Below, in pieces: positions 9,670 through 18,181 of a stretch of DNA of 64,000 nt. Origin of the DNA: Lachnospiraceae bacterium. Its GTDB lineage: Bacteria > Bacillota > Clostridia > Lachnospirales > Lachnospiraceae. Location of the stretch: positions 62,001 to 126,000 of the forward strand of contig JAILNS010000033.1 in assembly GCA_024691305.1 (NCBI GenBank). Reading direction: 5' to 3'. The position numbers and the translations under genes are program-made. Every line of letters begins with the position of its first letter. Position 1 is the first letter of the stretch. A model generated the notes under the pieces. It was given only the letters and a program-made list of their open reading frames with translations. It was not told where the DNA came from and made no database searches.

Positions 9670-11079
9670 ATGGCAAGACCACAGGTAAAATCACATGTTA
9701 TGAATATGACCGAAGGCAATCCTACGGGACTGCTTATACGGTTTGCAATCCCGATGCTTATAGGAAATCTGTTCCAGCAGGTATATAATCTTGTGGATTC
9801 GATAATCGTGGGAAGATTTGTCGGAGCGGAAGCTTTGGCGGCTGTCGGAGCGACCTCATCCACGACATTTTTGTTTTTTGCATTATGCAACGGTATCGGT
9901 AACGGCGGCGGAATAGTTACTTCGCAGTGTTTCGGAACCGGAGATGAAGATAAGGTTAAGAGCTGTATAGTTAATACCGCGTATCTGATGCTTGCGATGT
10001 CGATAGTCGTTGGCGGATTTGCGTTGCTTTTGTCTAAGCCGTTGCTTCTTGTTCTTGATACACCGGCTGATATACTCAGTGATTCACTTATTTATTTAAG
10101 ATATCAGTGTATAGGTATCATTTTTGTTGCGATATATAATTATGCTGCATCCATGCTAAGGGCTTTGGGTGATTCGAAGACACCGCTTTATTTTCTTATT
10201 TTTTCCTGTCTGTTAAATACGGGGCTTGATCTGTTCTTCGTATGCAGTCTCGGTATGGGAGTAGCGGGAGCCGCATTTGCGACAGTTGTATCCCAGCTCA
10301 TATCCGGAGCTGCATGCCTTGTCTTCGCATTTAAGACAAATGAGTATTTCAAACTGGACAGATCGCATATGCAGCCCAATAAAGAAATGATGTCCAGAGC
10401 ACTCAAACTCGGAATACCTCTTTCCATGCAGTTTGCACTGATATCCATTTCATGTATGGTGCTGCAGAGAGTGGTTAACGGATTCGGCGCAGTAGCAGTT
10501 GCCGCATTTACCGCTACAAGCAGGATAGAGCAGGTCATTCACCAGCCTTATCAGACGCTTGGACAGTCTCTGTCAACCTTCTGTGGACAAAACTACGGTG
10601 CCAGAAAGAATGACAGAGTCGTACTCGGTCTTAAGAAGGGCATAATGCTGATGGTCATCTTCTCGCTCATAATGCTTCCGGTGATGCAGATATTCTGCAA
10701 ACAGATCATTATGATATTCGTGGAGGATCAGGCAGTTATAGATATGGGAGCACAGGCACTTCGTATAACCAGTCTGTTCTATGTATTCCTCGGAGTTATC
10801 TATGTGGTCAGGGGTGTATTAAACGGAGTCGGCGATTCGGTATTTGCTTTCATAAACGGTATAGTGGAAGTTATCTGCAGATGCACGTTCCCGGCATTTA
10901 TGACCGGACTTCCGATCATGGGACTTTGGGGAATATGGTGGAGCGTAGGTGTTACATGGTTCATAGCCGGACTTACCGCATATCTTAGATATAAATGGTA
11001 TAAGCGCAGACTTTTTGAGGATGGCGAGGCAGAGTCCAAGACATGGACGAAACGTGCGGCTTATTCAAGGAGCGCCTGA
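9670..11079 (+). CDS. MATE-family multidrug/cation antiporter
   Basis: Integral membrane exporter of the MATE family, coupling Na+ or H+ entry to export of organic cations or drugs. The 469-aa protein begins with the family pattern GNPTGLLIRFAIPMLIGNLFQQVYN-like (split across 14-38), shows the two-fold internal repeat, and has about 12 hydrophobic segments including FGAVAVAAFTATSRIEQ and GQNYGARK. ATG 9670 is preferred over the TTG codon just before it. A clear terminator follows at 11106, so it is monocistronic. Substrate unknown. Confidence 0.9.
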   Translation: MARPQVKSHVMNMTEGNPTGLLIRFAIPMLIGNLFQQVYNLVDSIIVGRFVGAEALAAVGATSSTTFLFFALCNGIGNGGGIVTSQCFGTGDEDKVKSCIVNTAYLMLAMSIVVGGFALLLSKPLLLVLDTPADILSDSLIYLRYQCIGIIFVAIYNYAASMLRALGDSKTPLYFLIFSCLLNTGLDLFFVCSLGMGVAGAAFATVVSQLISGAACLVFAFKTNEYFKLDRSHMQPNKEMMSRALKLGIPLSMQFALISISCMVLQRVVNGFGAVAVAAFTATSRIEQVIHQPYQTLGQSLSTFCGQNYGARKNDRVVLGLKKGIMLMVIFSLIMLPVMQIFCKQIIMIFVEDQAVIDMGAQALRITSLFYVFLGVIYVVRGVLNGVGDSVFAFINGIVEVICRCTFPAFMTGLPIMGLWGIWWSVGVTWFIAGLTAYLRYKWYKRRLFEDGEAESKTWTKRAAYSRSA

Positions 11080-11105
11080 AAAACCGACAAGTGACAGAGA
11101 ATTAA

Positions 11106-11129
11106 CCTCCCGGAAACGGGAGGTTTTTT
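11106..11129 (+). terminator. Rho-independent terminator of the MATE gene
   Basis: Perfect stem CCTCCCG / CGGGAGG around a GAAA loop followed by TTTTTT. Two degenerate echoes of the right arm and U-tract (TTAGGAGGTTTTTT and TTAGGAGTTTTTT) follow to about 11165 without their own left arms, which looks like local duplication of the 3' half. Confidence 0.92.
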
Positions 11130-11177
11130 GTATTAGGAGGTTTTTTATATATTAGGAGTTTTTTCAGATCAGGGGTA

Positions 11178-11206
11178 TTGACGAAGGAGATACTAAGTGC
11201 TATCCT
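11178..11206 (+). promoter_or_regulatory. Promoter of the metal efflux operon
   Basis: TTGACG at 11178-11183, 17-bp spacer, TATCCT at 11201-11206. It lies directly upstream of the large operator palindrome, so a repressor bound there would cover the transcription start. Confidence 0.7.
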
Positions 11207-11210
11207 ATAT

Positions 11211-11242
11211 TCAAACATATGAACAAATGCTCATATGTTTGA
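11211..11242. promoter_or_regulatory. ArsR/SmtB-type operator (perfect 12-bp inverted repeat)
   Basis: Arms TCAAACATATGA and TCATATGTTTGA flank an 8-bp centre. The core ATATGA-N8-TCATAT closely resembles known SmtB/CzrA-family operators (ATATGAAC...GTTCATAT type). It sits just after the -10 element of the operon that ends with an ArsR/SmtB repressor gene (13560), the expected autoregulatory arrangement. Confidence 0.85.
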
Positions 11243-11344
11243 AAGAAGAACTTGAAAGAAGACTATGGGAAGATCTGTGAAAAGAGAAAATCTGCAACGT
11301 ACACGGATCAAAAACAAACGTTATTCAACAGGAGGACATTACAG

Positions 11345-11563
11345 ATGAAGAAAAGCTACAAGATCGATGTTGATTGTGCAGTGTGCGCTGACAAGATGGA
11401 GCAGGCAGCCAAAAAGACCACAGGTGTTAAGGATGCCACGGTCAATTTCATGGCACTTAAGATGAACGTTGAGTTTGAGGATGGTGCGGATGCAGGCAGT
11501 GTCATGCAGGAAGTTTTGAAGAATTGCAAGAAGGTTGAAGACGACTGCGAGATATTCCTGTAA
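11345..11563 (+). CDS. Heavy-metal-associated (HMA) domain protein, metallochaperone-like
   Basis: A 72-aa stand-alone HMA domain. The metal-binding loop is DCAVCADKME (Cys-x-x-Cys at residues 11-14), the variant with an acidic residue ahead of the first Cys that is typical of Zn/Cd/Pb transporters rather than copper chaperones. The ATPase encoded next lacks this N-terminal domain, so the small protein probably supplies it in trans. The start at 11345 has an AGGAGG site 8 nt upstream; a longer frame from 11252 lacks one. A C-terminal Cys pair (NCKKVEDDC) may add a ligand. Confidence 0.9.
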   Translation: MKKSYKIDVDCAVCADKMEQAAKKTTGVKDATVNFMALKMNVEFEDGADAGSVMQEVLKNCKKVEDDCEIFL

Positions 11564-11634
11564 GCAGAAGGACTTATAAACATAGTTGTTTTATAAACAT
11601 ATTAACGACTTACGATAACAGAGGCCTAAAAGAG

Positions 11635-13545
11635 ATGACTAAAAAGCAGAAGAAAGTACTGATAAGGATCATAATAGCGGCTGTGGCGCTGGTCATATTG
11701 TTTTTTATACCGTTTGGGGCGGGATTTATCCCACAGGCGGTTAAACTTTTATTATATTTAGCTGTATATGTGCTTATCGGCTATGATATTCTTCGTAAGG
11801 CTTTTAAAGGGATCTTAAATAAGCAGGTCTTTGATGAGAATTTTCTGATGGCCATTGCTACGGTCGGGGCTTTTGTCCTGGCTATATATTCCGGGAGCGG
11901 AGATTATAATGAGGCCATCGCAGTTATGCTTTTTTACCAGATAGGTGAACTGTTCCAGGCGGTAGCTGTAGGTAAGAGCAGAAGAAACATATCTGAACTC
12001 ATGGATATACGCCCCGATTATGCTCTGGTTGAACAGGGCGGAGAACTTGTATCGGTAGATCCTGATGAAGTTGAAGTCGGAACGGTCATAACGGTCAGGG
12101 TAGGTGATAAGATACCGATCGACGGGCGGATCGTATCCGGTAATACAACCTTAAATACCGCTGCACTTACAGGCGAGAGCATGCCCAGAGATGCGGGCCC
12201 CGGAGATGATGTTATCAGCGGATGCATCAATTTGACTTCGTTGGTCAAAATCGAGACCACCCGGGAATTTGGGGAGTCAACGGTATCCAGGATACTGGAA
12301 CTTGTTGAGAATTCGAGTTCGAATAAATCCAGATCCGAGAATTTCATAAGTAAGTTTGCAAGAGTCTATACACCTTTGGTCTGTTATCTTGCATTGGCGC
12401 TTGCAATCCTCCCACCGCTTGTTGAGGGCCTTATTTTACACAACGGATTTACTTTTGATACCTGGATCTACAGAGCATTGACTTTCCTGGTCATTAGCTG
12501 TCCGTGTGCGCTTGTTATAAGCATTCCGCTTACTTTTTTTGCAGGGATCGGCGGTGCGTCCAAGGCGGGAGTTCTTGTAAAGGGATCAAATTATCTGGAG
12601 ACTCTTTCCAAGACTTCTTATGTAGTCATGGATAAGACAGGAACTCTTACCAAAGGTGACTTTGAGGTTACGGATGTAAGTCCTGTTGGGATAGACAGAC
12701 ATGATTTTCTTAAATATGCCGCAATGGGAGAGTGGACTTCCACACATCCTGTAGCCATATGCTTAAGAAACGAATATACCAGGGAATTCCCCGATGAAGA
12801 ACTTAAAGGCGCAGAGGAGATAACGGAGATCAGCGGTCTGGGAGTTATGGCGCGAATCGACAGGCATGAGATACTTATCGGTAATGCCAAGCTTATGAAA
12901 CGTTACGGAATAGATTATAATGAATCCACAGACACGGCAGGAACCCGGATATACATGGCGGTGGACACGGAATATGCCGGATATGCTATTATTGATGATG
13001 CAGTCAAGGAAACATCAAAAGAAGCGATAAGGAAGCTTAAGGCTATAAATGTAAGCCATGTGATCATGCTTACCGGTGACGGAGATGCACCCGCACGCAG
13101 GGTTGCCGATGAACTTGGGATAAGTGAGGTATATTCACAGCTTTTGCCTGAGGATAAGGTTTCAATAGTCGAAAAGCTGATATCCGAAAAAAACGACTCA
13201 GAGGTCCTTGCCTTTGTAGGAGACGGAATAAACGATGCGCCGGTCCTTTCAAGGTCGGATGTCGGAATAGCCATGGGTGCACTTGGATCGGATGCAGCTA
13301 TAGAAGCGGCCGATGTGGTGCTTATGGATGATGATCCGTTAAAGATAAGTAAAGCGATTCAAATAGCCCGTAAATGTATGCGGATAGTATATGAAAATAT
13401 ATACTTTGCTATCGGGGTCAAGGTCATATGCCTGATCTTAGGGGCTGTAGGTCTTGCAAATATGTGGCTTGCGATATTTGCCGATGTAGGAGTTATGGTC
13501 ATAGCGGTTCTTAATGCGATAAGGGCACTTAGGACCAATTCCTGA
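11635..13545 (+). CDS. P1B-type heavy-metal ATPase (Zn/Cd/Pb exporter, ZntA/CadA-like)
   Basis: Membrane pump that uses ATP to expel Zn2+, Cd2+ or Pb2+. The 636-aa protein has the actuator TGES motif (LTGESMP), the membrane metal site SCPCALV (Cys289-Pro-Cys291), the phosphorylated Asp333 in DKTGTLTKG, an HP motif (THPVA) in the nucleotide domain, and GDGINDAP at 529-536. The N-terminal HMA domain is missing and is encoded separately just upstream. The metal class is inferred from the CPC motif together with the HMA loop and the zinc-type repressor. It is 71 bp after the HMA gene and 14 bp before the repressor. Confidence 0.93.
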   Translation: MTKKQKKVLIRIIIAAVALVILFFIPFGAGFIPQAVKLLLYLAVYVLIGYDILRKAFKGILNKQVFDENFLMAIATVGAFVLAIYSGSGDYNEAIAVMLFYQIGELFQAVAVGKSRRNISELMDIRPDYALVEQGGELVSVDPDEVEVGTVITVRVGDKIPIDGRIVSGNTTLNTAALTGESMPRDAGPGDDVISGCINLTSLVKIETTREFGESTVSRILELVENSSSNKSRSENFISKFARVYTPLVCYLALALAILPPLVEGLILHNGFTFDTWIYRALTFLVISCPCALVISIPLTFFAGIGGASKAGVLVKGSNYLETLSKTSYVVMDKTGTLTKGDFEVTDVSPVGIDRHDFLKYAAMGEWTSTHPVAICLRNEYTREFPDEELKGAEEITEISGLGVMARIDRHEILIGNAKLMKRYGIDYNESTDTAGTRIYMAVDTEYAGYAIIDDAVKETSKEAIRKLKAINVSHVIMLTGDGDAPARRVADELGISEVYSQLLPEDKVSIVEKLISEKNDSEVLAFVGDGINDAPVLSRSDVGIAMGALGSDAAIEAADVVLMDDDPLKISKAIQIARKCMRIVYENIYFAIGVKVICLILGAVGLANMWLAIFADVGVMVIAVLNAIRALRTNS

Positions 13546-13559
13546 CGGCGGAGGTGTTT

Positions 13560-13853
13560 ATGAACGAACGAGAAGTATATACCGAAGAACTTGCCGAACT
13601 TTTTAAGGTATTTGGCGATTCAACGAGACTGCGCATTATGCATTTGCTTTTTGATAAGGAAATGTGTGTGCAGGATATAGCCGAAGGACTTGATATGACG
13701 CAGTCGGCTATATCCCACCAACTTAAGATACTTAAGAATTCCCACCTGGTGAAGAGCCGCAGGGACGGCAAGCAGATCATGTATTCGCTTGACGATGACC
13801 ATGTGCGGACTATCATTTCGGTCGGACTCGAACATATAGAAGAACTTCATTAA
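13560..13853 (+). CDS. ArsR/SmtB-family metal-responsive repressor
   Basis: Winged-helix repressor that leaves its operator when it binds metal. The 97-aa protein has the recognition region MTQSAISHQLKILKNSHLV. The last helix carries Asp79-x-His81, ten residues, His92-x2-Glu95, exactly the alpha5 zinc site pattern of SmtB, CzrA and NmtR; the alpha3 site has only one Cys (EMCVQD), so zinc sensing is favoured over a CadC-type site. Start ATG 13560 follows GGAGG by 5 nt; the GTG six bases earlier overlaps that site. It likely binds the palindrome at 11211. Confidence 0.93.
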   Translation: MNEREVYTEELAELFKVFGDSTRLRIMHLLFDKEMCVQDIAEGLDMTQSAISHQLKILKNSHLVKSRRDGKQIMYSLDDDHVRTIISVGLEHIEELH

Positions 13854-13881
13854 TGTTAAATGCCGGTGAGTTTTAGGTTCC

Positions 13882-15435
13882 TCAAAAGATTCTTCTCTTT
13901 TTTACCATCTGTACGAATTCATAATTGTTTCTGGTCTTTGAGAAAAGATCAAGTATCTGATCCGCAGCTTCTTCAGGCTTAAGCGCATTGAAGGCCTTGC
14001 GGATTATATTTATTGCTTCTATCTCATCTTCGGATAAAAGCAGATCCTCGCGACGCGTACTTGATTTGGGAAGGTCGATGGCGGGGAAAACCCTTCTTTC
14101 AGATAATTTCCGGTCAAGGACCATTTCCATGTTACCGGTCCCCTTGAATTCCTCGTATACCACATCATCCATCTTGGACCCGGTCTCAACCAGAGCTGTA
14201 GCAAGGATCGTAAGGCTTCCGCCTTCGCGCATATTACGGGCTGCACCGAAGAATCTCTTGGGCATATGGAGAGCGGCCGGATCAAGACCACCCGATAAGG
14301 TACGTCCTGAAGGAGAAACGGTCAGGTTGTAGGCACGGGCAAGCCTCGTGATAGAGTCAAGCAGTATCATTACGTCTTTTCCGTGTTCGACAAGTCTGCG
14401 GGCACGTTCTATTACCATTTCGGATACTCTTTTGTGATGCTCGGGAAGTTCATCGAAGGTAGAGTAGATGACTTCTACATTTCTGCCTTCTATGGCTTCT
14501 TTGATATCGGTGACTTCCTCGGGACGCTCGTCGATGAGGAGTATGATCAGATGTATATCCGGATTGTTGTGTTTAACGGATTTGGCTACCTCTTTAAGAA
14601 GGGTTGTTTTACCGGCTTTGGGAGGAGATACTATCATACCACGCTGGCCTTTGCCGACGGGACATATCAGATCCATGATCCTCATGGAAGAAGCTACACC
14701 CGGATATTCGAGTTTAATGCGCTCGTTAGGAAAGATCGGTGTCAGGTCTTCAAAATTGGCCCTTGTCATGGCAACTTCAGGTGCATATCCGTTGATGGAT
14801 TTAAGATAAAGAAGGGCGGAAAATTTTTCGTTTCCGGTCTTTGCTTTGGTCTGTCCTTCAAGAATATCTCCGGTTTTAAGCCCAAATCGTCTGATCTGAG
14901 CAGGTGCAACATAGACATCGTTTTCACCGGGAAGATAGTTTTCACATCTGATAAAACCGAAACCATCGGGCATAACTTCAAGTATGCCATATGCTCTTTG
15001 GCCGGCCGGTGCTTCGGTAGAAGCATTTTCATGTTCGCTTGAATTTACTTCGGTTGATTCGTGAGAAGTGTTATTCTCTTTAGCGGGTGCCTGAGAAGAA
15101 GTCGGAGAAGAACCTTGAGATGCTGTCTGTTCTTCGGATGGCTTACGATTATCGGATGACCTGCGTTCATCAGATGATTTACGCGAGCCTGAAGCGGGTT
15201 TTCCCGGGACTGAAGCCCCAGCTTCCACCGGACGTTCGGTATGAACAGGCATGGGCTTATGTCCAACATCATCCGGTTTGGTATCTCCCGAAATATCGGC
15301 TTCCGCATGATCTTTGTTAAGCATAAGGTCGATGATATCGTCTTTTTTTGCTCCCGTAGGGATCTTGATATCCCGCGTTTTCGCAAGTGCCTTAAGGTCT
15401 GTCAGTTTAAGGGATGCGTATTGTTCTCTGGTCAT
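13882..15435 (-). CDS. rho: Transcription termination factor Rho with a long N-terminal insert
   Basis: Hexameric RNA-dependent ATPase that ends transcription. Order in the 517 aa: N-terminal helical domain (SLKLTDLKALAKTRDIKI, 1-42), a Ser/Pro/Glu/Lys-rich, probably disordered insert at about 43-146, the cold-shock-like RNA-binding domain from 148 (GILEVMPDGFGFIRC), Walker A PPKAGKTT, and the Q/R-loop regions (DSITRLARAYN). Rho without the insert is about 420 residues. ATG 15435 has GGAGG 7 nt upstream. It converges with the metal repressor gene, 28 bp apart. Confidence 0.97.
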   Translation of the reverse strand: MTREQYASLKLTDLKALAKTRDIKIPTGAKKDDIIDLMLNKDHAEADISGDTKPDDVGHKPMPVHTERPVEAGASVPGKPASGSRKSSDERRSSDNRKPSEEQTASQGSSPTSSQAPAKENNTSHESTEVNSSEHENASTEAPAGQRAYGILEVMPDGFGFIRCENYLPGENDVYVAPAQIRRFGLKTGDILEGQTKAKTGNEKFSALLYLKSINGYAPEVAMTRANFEDLTPIFPNERIKLEYPGVASSMRIMDLICPVGKGQRGMIVSPPKAGKTTLLKEVAKSVKHNNPDIHLIILLIDERPEEVTDIKEAIEGRNVEVIYSTFDELPEHHKRVSEMVIERARRLVEHGKDVMILLDSITRLARAYNLTVSPSGRTLSGGLDPAALHMPKRFFGAARNMREGGSLTILATALVETGSKMDDVVYEEFKGTGNMEMVLDRKLSERRVFPAIDLPKSSTRREDLLLSEDEIEAINIIRKAFNALKPEEAADQILDLFSKTRNNYEFVQMVKKRRIF

Positions 15436-15746
15436 AATGATCCTCCATAGTAGATTATGAACCTTTTGTTTATGTTGTTTTGAATGGTTGTATATATTGA
15501 TACAAAACCCTATATGTCTTGATGCAAATAATTCCGGTATTTATAGGTCTGTAAATTTACACTGACTGGGAATGCGCGGAACGATAACTTCCGCCTCCTG
15601 AAAACGGAGTACTTATATGTACTTGAATTTCATTTGTGATTATATAACATTATTTCGAAAATAAAAAGTAATTTTTTTGAAAGAGCCCGGACCGGTCGGC
15701 CCGGGCTGCATGTGCGATCTGTATCAGGATGTTATGAATTTCGGTA
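15436..15746. other. Noncoding gap between rho and the FliD-like gene
   Basis: No gene is visible. For the rho transcript (minus strand) it holds a long leader with a perfect hairpin GCGGAA / TTCCGC (15576-15594), a 10-bp palindrome GTAAATTTAC (15551-15560) and a second weaker palindrome near 15608-15624. No convincing -35/-10 pair was found. A hairpin AGCCCGG / CCGGGCT at 15684-15707 lies just downstream of the FliD-like gene but is not followed by a U-tract on either strand, so it is only a possible terminator. Confidence 0.5.
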
Positions 15747-16466
15747 TCATGTGGTTGAATCCCAAAGGGATCCGACTACGGATGAATAACTGCCCGTAGC
15801 AGTGTAGGTAGAAGTTTTTGCTGCATCGTAATTAGCTGTGGATTTGATCATTGCCGCAGATACATTTACGCTTGAGCCGTATGAGCCTTTGCTTGAAAAC
15901 AGAGTCTGTACGGAACTCTTGTCAGCTGCTGCAAAAGTATCCTTGTTGATGCTTAGTGCACCGTCACTTCCTATACTTATTCCAAGTTTGTTAAGGGCTG
16001 TTTCATTGGAAGCAGTCGCAGTCCTTATGGAAGTAAGTCTGTTGGAAATAGAGGTGTCTGATGTATCCGCTGCTGTGGTAAGAAGCGAATTGTAATTTTT
16101 GACATAGTCACTTACTGCATTATAGACTTCATCGTCGGTAGCATCGTCTTCAAGTGAACCGATATCGCTTATGGAAGTCATAAGTGCGTCAGCCGAAGTA
16201 GCGGTCTTGGTATAAGCCTTGGTCTCATCAGATACGGAAAGATCTTCAGTTTTGGTGAGTTTGGATAATACCGAAGAAGTACTGTCTTCGTCATCGGAAG
16301 CGGAAGCATAATATGCTTTCATCAGTTTGCCGTAGGTTCCGCTCTTGATCGATGAGTAGTCAGTTAACCAGCTCATATCGGAAATTGCACTTGAACTTGA
16401 ATTCGATGAGTTCAGACTTGAAAACAGAGACGAATAGTCTGTTCTTGCCTGAATTGAAATACTCAT
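15747..16466 (-). CDS. Orphan FliD-like (flagellar cap C-terminal region) protein
   Basis: A 239-aa Ser/Thr/Ala/Asp-rich protein with no signal peptide or membrane segment. Residues about 110-190 (VSDYVKNYNSLL, NRLTSIRTATASNETALNKLGIS, DGALSINKDTF) resemble the C-terminal region of FliD/HAP2, the flagellar filament cap. The FliD N-terminal domain is absent and no other flagellar gene is nearby. A good ribosome binding site (AAGGAGG) precedes ATG 16466, and a candidate sigma-28 promoter lies about 90-115 bp upstream. It may be exported with the flagellum or act as a chaperone or cap variant; that is inference. Confidence 0.7.
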   Translation of the reverse strand: MSISIQARTDYSSLFSSLNSSNSSSSAISDMSWLTDYSSIKSGTYGKLMKAYYASASDDEDSTSSVLSKLTKTEDLSVSDETKAYTKTATSADALMTSISDIGSLEDDATDDEVYNAVSDYVKNYNSLLTTAADTSDTSISNRLTSIRTATASNETALNKLGISIGSDGALSINKDTFAAADKSSVQTLFSSKGSYGSSVNVSAAMIKSTANYDAAKTSTYTATGSYSSVVGSLWDSTT

Positions 16467-16556
16467 GTTTACCTCCTTTACATCCGTGTACAGGTACGCA
16501 TGCGGCTTCCGTGCCGCAGATAATGAAGGATCGCAGAATAGGATTCTTCATATATT

Positions 16557-16583
16557 ATATCGGTGTCTACCGATAGATACTTA
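16557..16583 (-). promoter_or_regulatory. Candidate sigma-28 (SigD) flagellar promoter
   Basis: On the minus strand TAAG, 15 nt, ACCGATAT. The flagellar sigma consensus is TAAA-N15-GCCGATAA/T, so 3 of 4 and 7 of 8 positions match with ideal spacing. The segment also contains a perfect 7-bp inverted repeat (TATCGGT / ACCGATA), which could instead be a repressor site. Confidence 0.6.
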
Positions 16584-16634
16584 ATATATAACATATTTTG
16601 GTGTTTCAGTAAACAGTTTTTCTTATTATTCCAC

Positions 16635-16664
16635 TTGACAGAGCGCATATTCATAGATTATCAT
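16635..16664 (+). promoter_or_regulatory. Sigma-70-type promoter of rpmE
   Basis: Perfect TTGACA at 16635-16640, 18-bp spacer, TATCAT at 16659-16664, facing rpmE. Confidence 0.7.
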
Positions 16665-16789
16665 TAAAAAGCTGTCGTTTAAGACAGTAACGGATGAGAA
16701 CGATAGCCGGTTTTCCGGCATGACACTGCCGCAGACAGCGGTAAATATTGATTTTGCTCCAATAATTACCGGAGCTGACAGGAGGAGAA

Positions 16790-16996
16790 ATGAAGGAAGG
16801 TATACATCCCGCTTATTATCAGGCAACCGTTACCTGCAACTGCGGCAACACATTTGTTACCGGTTCAACCAAAGAAAGCATCCACGTGGAAGTTTGCTCC
16901 AAGTGCCATTCTTTCTATACCGGACAGCAGAAGGCTGCACAGGCAAGAGGCCGTATCGATAAGTTCAACAAGAAGTACGGTATGGGCGAGAACTAA
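16790..16996 (+). CDS. rpmE: 50S ribosomal protein L31 (zinc-binding type)
   Basis: A 68-aa L31 of the Cys-containing, zinc-binding class: CNC near residues 16-18 and [12 protein letters not shown] near 36. The opening [18 protein letters not shown] is characteristic. AGGAGGAGAA-like purines precede the start. A hairpin and short U-tract follow, so much transcription may stop before the DUF1385 gene. Confidence 0.97.
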   Translation: MKEGIHPAYYQATVTCNCGNTFVTGSTKESIHVEVCSKCHSFYTGQQKAAQARGRIDKFNKKYGMGEN

Positions 16997-17016
16997 TTTA
17001 AGTATGTTCACGGTAA

Positions 17017-17044
17017 GGGTTGGGGTTTATGCTCCGACCCTTTT
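17017..17044 (+). terminator. Terminator or attenuator after rpmE
   Basis: Nine-pair stem GGGTTGGGG / CTCCGACCC (two G-U pairs), 6-nt loop, then TTTT. The next gene starts 18 nt later and lies on the same strand, so readthrough is likely. Confidence 0.7.
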
Positions 17045-17062
17045 ATGTTATACGGAGGCAAT

Positions 17063-18151
17063 ATGGCCAGGAAAGTTAAGAAACATTATTCCGGAATAGG
17101 CGGACAGGCAGTGCTTGAAGGCATCATGATGAAAAATAACGAGCATTATTCAGTGGCTGTCCGGAAAAACGACGGTACTATAGACATCGACATAGAAAAC
17201 TACCAGAATGTTCTCGGCAAGAAAAAGATAACGAAGATCCCTTTTATAAGAGGAATATTTAATTTTATAGATTCTCTTGCACTTGGCATGAAATCGCTTA
17301 ATCATTCCGCTGAGATATATGCAGAGGACGAAGATGACGGCACCGGTGCATCAGCCGATGCTTCCGCAAAGAACGAAAAATCCGATAAGGTGCTCACTAC
17401 AGTTGTCGGAGTTGCGTCAGTGGTCATTGCGGTTGGATTGTTTATGGTGCTTCCGGTCTATCTCACGGGCGTGTTTGCAAAGAATGTGAGAAACGAATCA
17501 TTGATTGCGATCATAGAAGGTGTGATAAGACTCGCGATCTTCCTGATCTATATAGTGGCTATATCACTTATGAAGGATATTCGACGTGTATATATGTACC
17601 ACGGTGCGGAACATAAGTGTATCAACTGTATCGAGCGAGGACGTGCGCTGACTGTCAAAAATGTCATGAAAAGCTCTCGCATGCATAAACGGTGTGGAAC
17701 AAGCTTCCTGCTTTTTGTCGTACTTGTGAGTATTATAGTTTTCTTTTTTGTAAGAGTTGACAATATGGCTCTTAAAATAGTCATAAGGATCGCTCTTATC
17801 CCCGTGATCGCAGGAATATCATACGAACTGTTAAGATTTGCCGGCAAGTATGATAATCCTCTTACTGCCATTATATCTGCGCCCGGAATGCTGCTTCAGA
17901 GACTGACTACAAGAGAGCCTGACGAGAGCATGGCAGAAGTTGCGATAGCCGCAGTTGAAGCCGTATTTGACTGGAGAGAATTTCTCTTAAATGAGTTCGG
18001 ATATGAATATACCGATGATGATGATACAGTATACACCGATAAAGACGGTGACGGATTCGAGGATGAGGACGCAGGCAGTGACGGCCCCGTGGAAGAAGAG
18101 ACTGCAGACGGTACCGATAATACGCAGGAAGAGACTGACGGCGCAGTGTAA
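17063..18151 (+). CDS. DUF1385 family membrane protein (YqhQ-like)
   Basis: A 362-aa protein of the DUF1385 family, function unknown. Family marks are GIGGQAVLEGIMMKN near the start and the YHGAEHKCINCIERG motif in the middle, with His and Cys residues that could bind metal. It has about four membrane segments (two near 115-170, two near 215-265) and an acidic C-terminal tail of about 60 residues rich in Asp, Glu and Thr. The start follows GGAGG by 4 nt; an in-frame ATG 18 bp earlier lacks a site. The rpmE-DUF1385-prmC order recurs in related Firmicutes. Confidence 0.92.
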   Translation: MARKVKKHYSGIGGQAVLEGIMMKNNEHYSVAVRKNDGTIDIDIENYQNVLGKKKITKIPFIRGIFNFIDSLALGMKSLNHSAEIYAEDEDDGTGASADASAKNEKSDKVLTTVVGVASVVIAVGLFMVLPVYLTGVFAKNVRNESLIAIIEGVIRLAIFLIYIVAISLMKDIRRVYMYHGAEHKCINCIERGRALTVKNVMKSSRMHKRCGTSFLLFVVLVSIIVFFFVRVDNMALKIVIRIALIPVIAGISYELLRFAGKYDNPLTAIISAPGMLLQRLTTREPDESMAEVAIAAVEAVFDWREFLLNEFGYEYTDDDDTVYTDKDGDGFEDEDAGSDGPVEEETADGTDNTQEETDGAV

Positions 18152-18181
18152 GCCCATATAGAGTCACCGGCTCAAAAACAG

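Larger units (their letters stand above)
16467..16789. other. Divergent intergenic region between the FliD-like gene and rpmE
   Basis: No gene is visible. It holds the candidate sigma-28 promoter (16557-16583, minus), a perfect hairpin TGCGGC / GCCGCA in the leader of the FliD-like gene (16501-16518), and the promoter for rpmE (16635-16664, plus) with a leader of about 120 nt. Confidence 0.6.

Noticed and set aside
15684..15707. Strong terminator after the FliD-like gene
   Set aside because: The hairpin is good, but reading on the minus strand it is followed by CTTTC and an A-run and not by a U-tract, so it is kept only as a hairpin.
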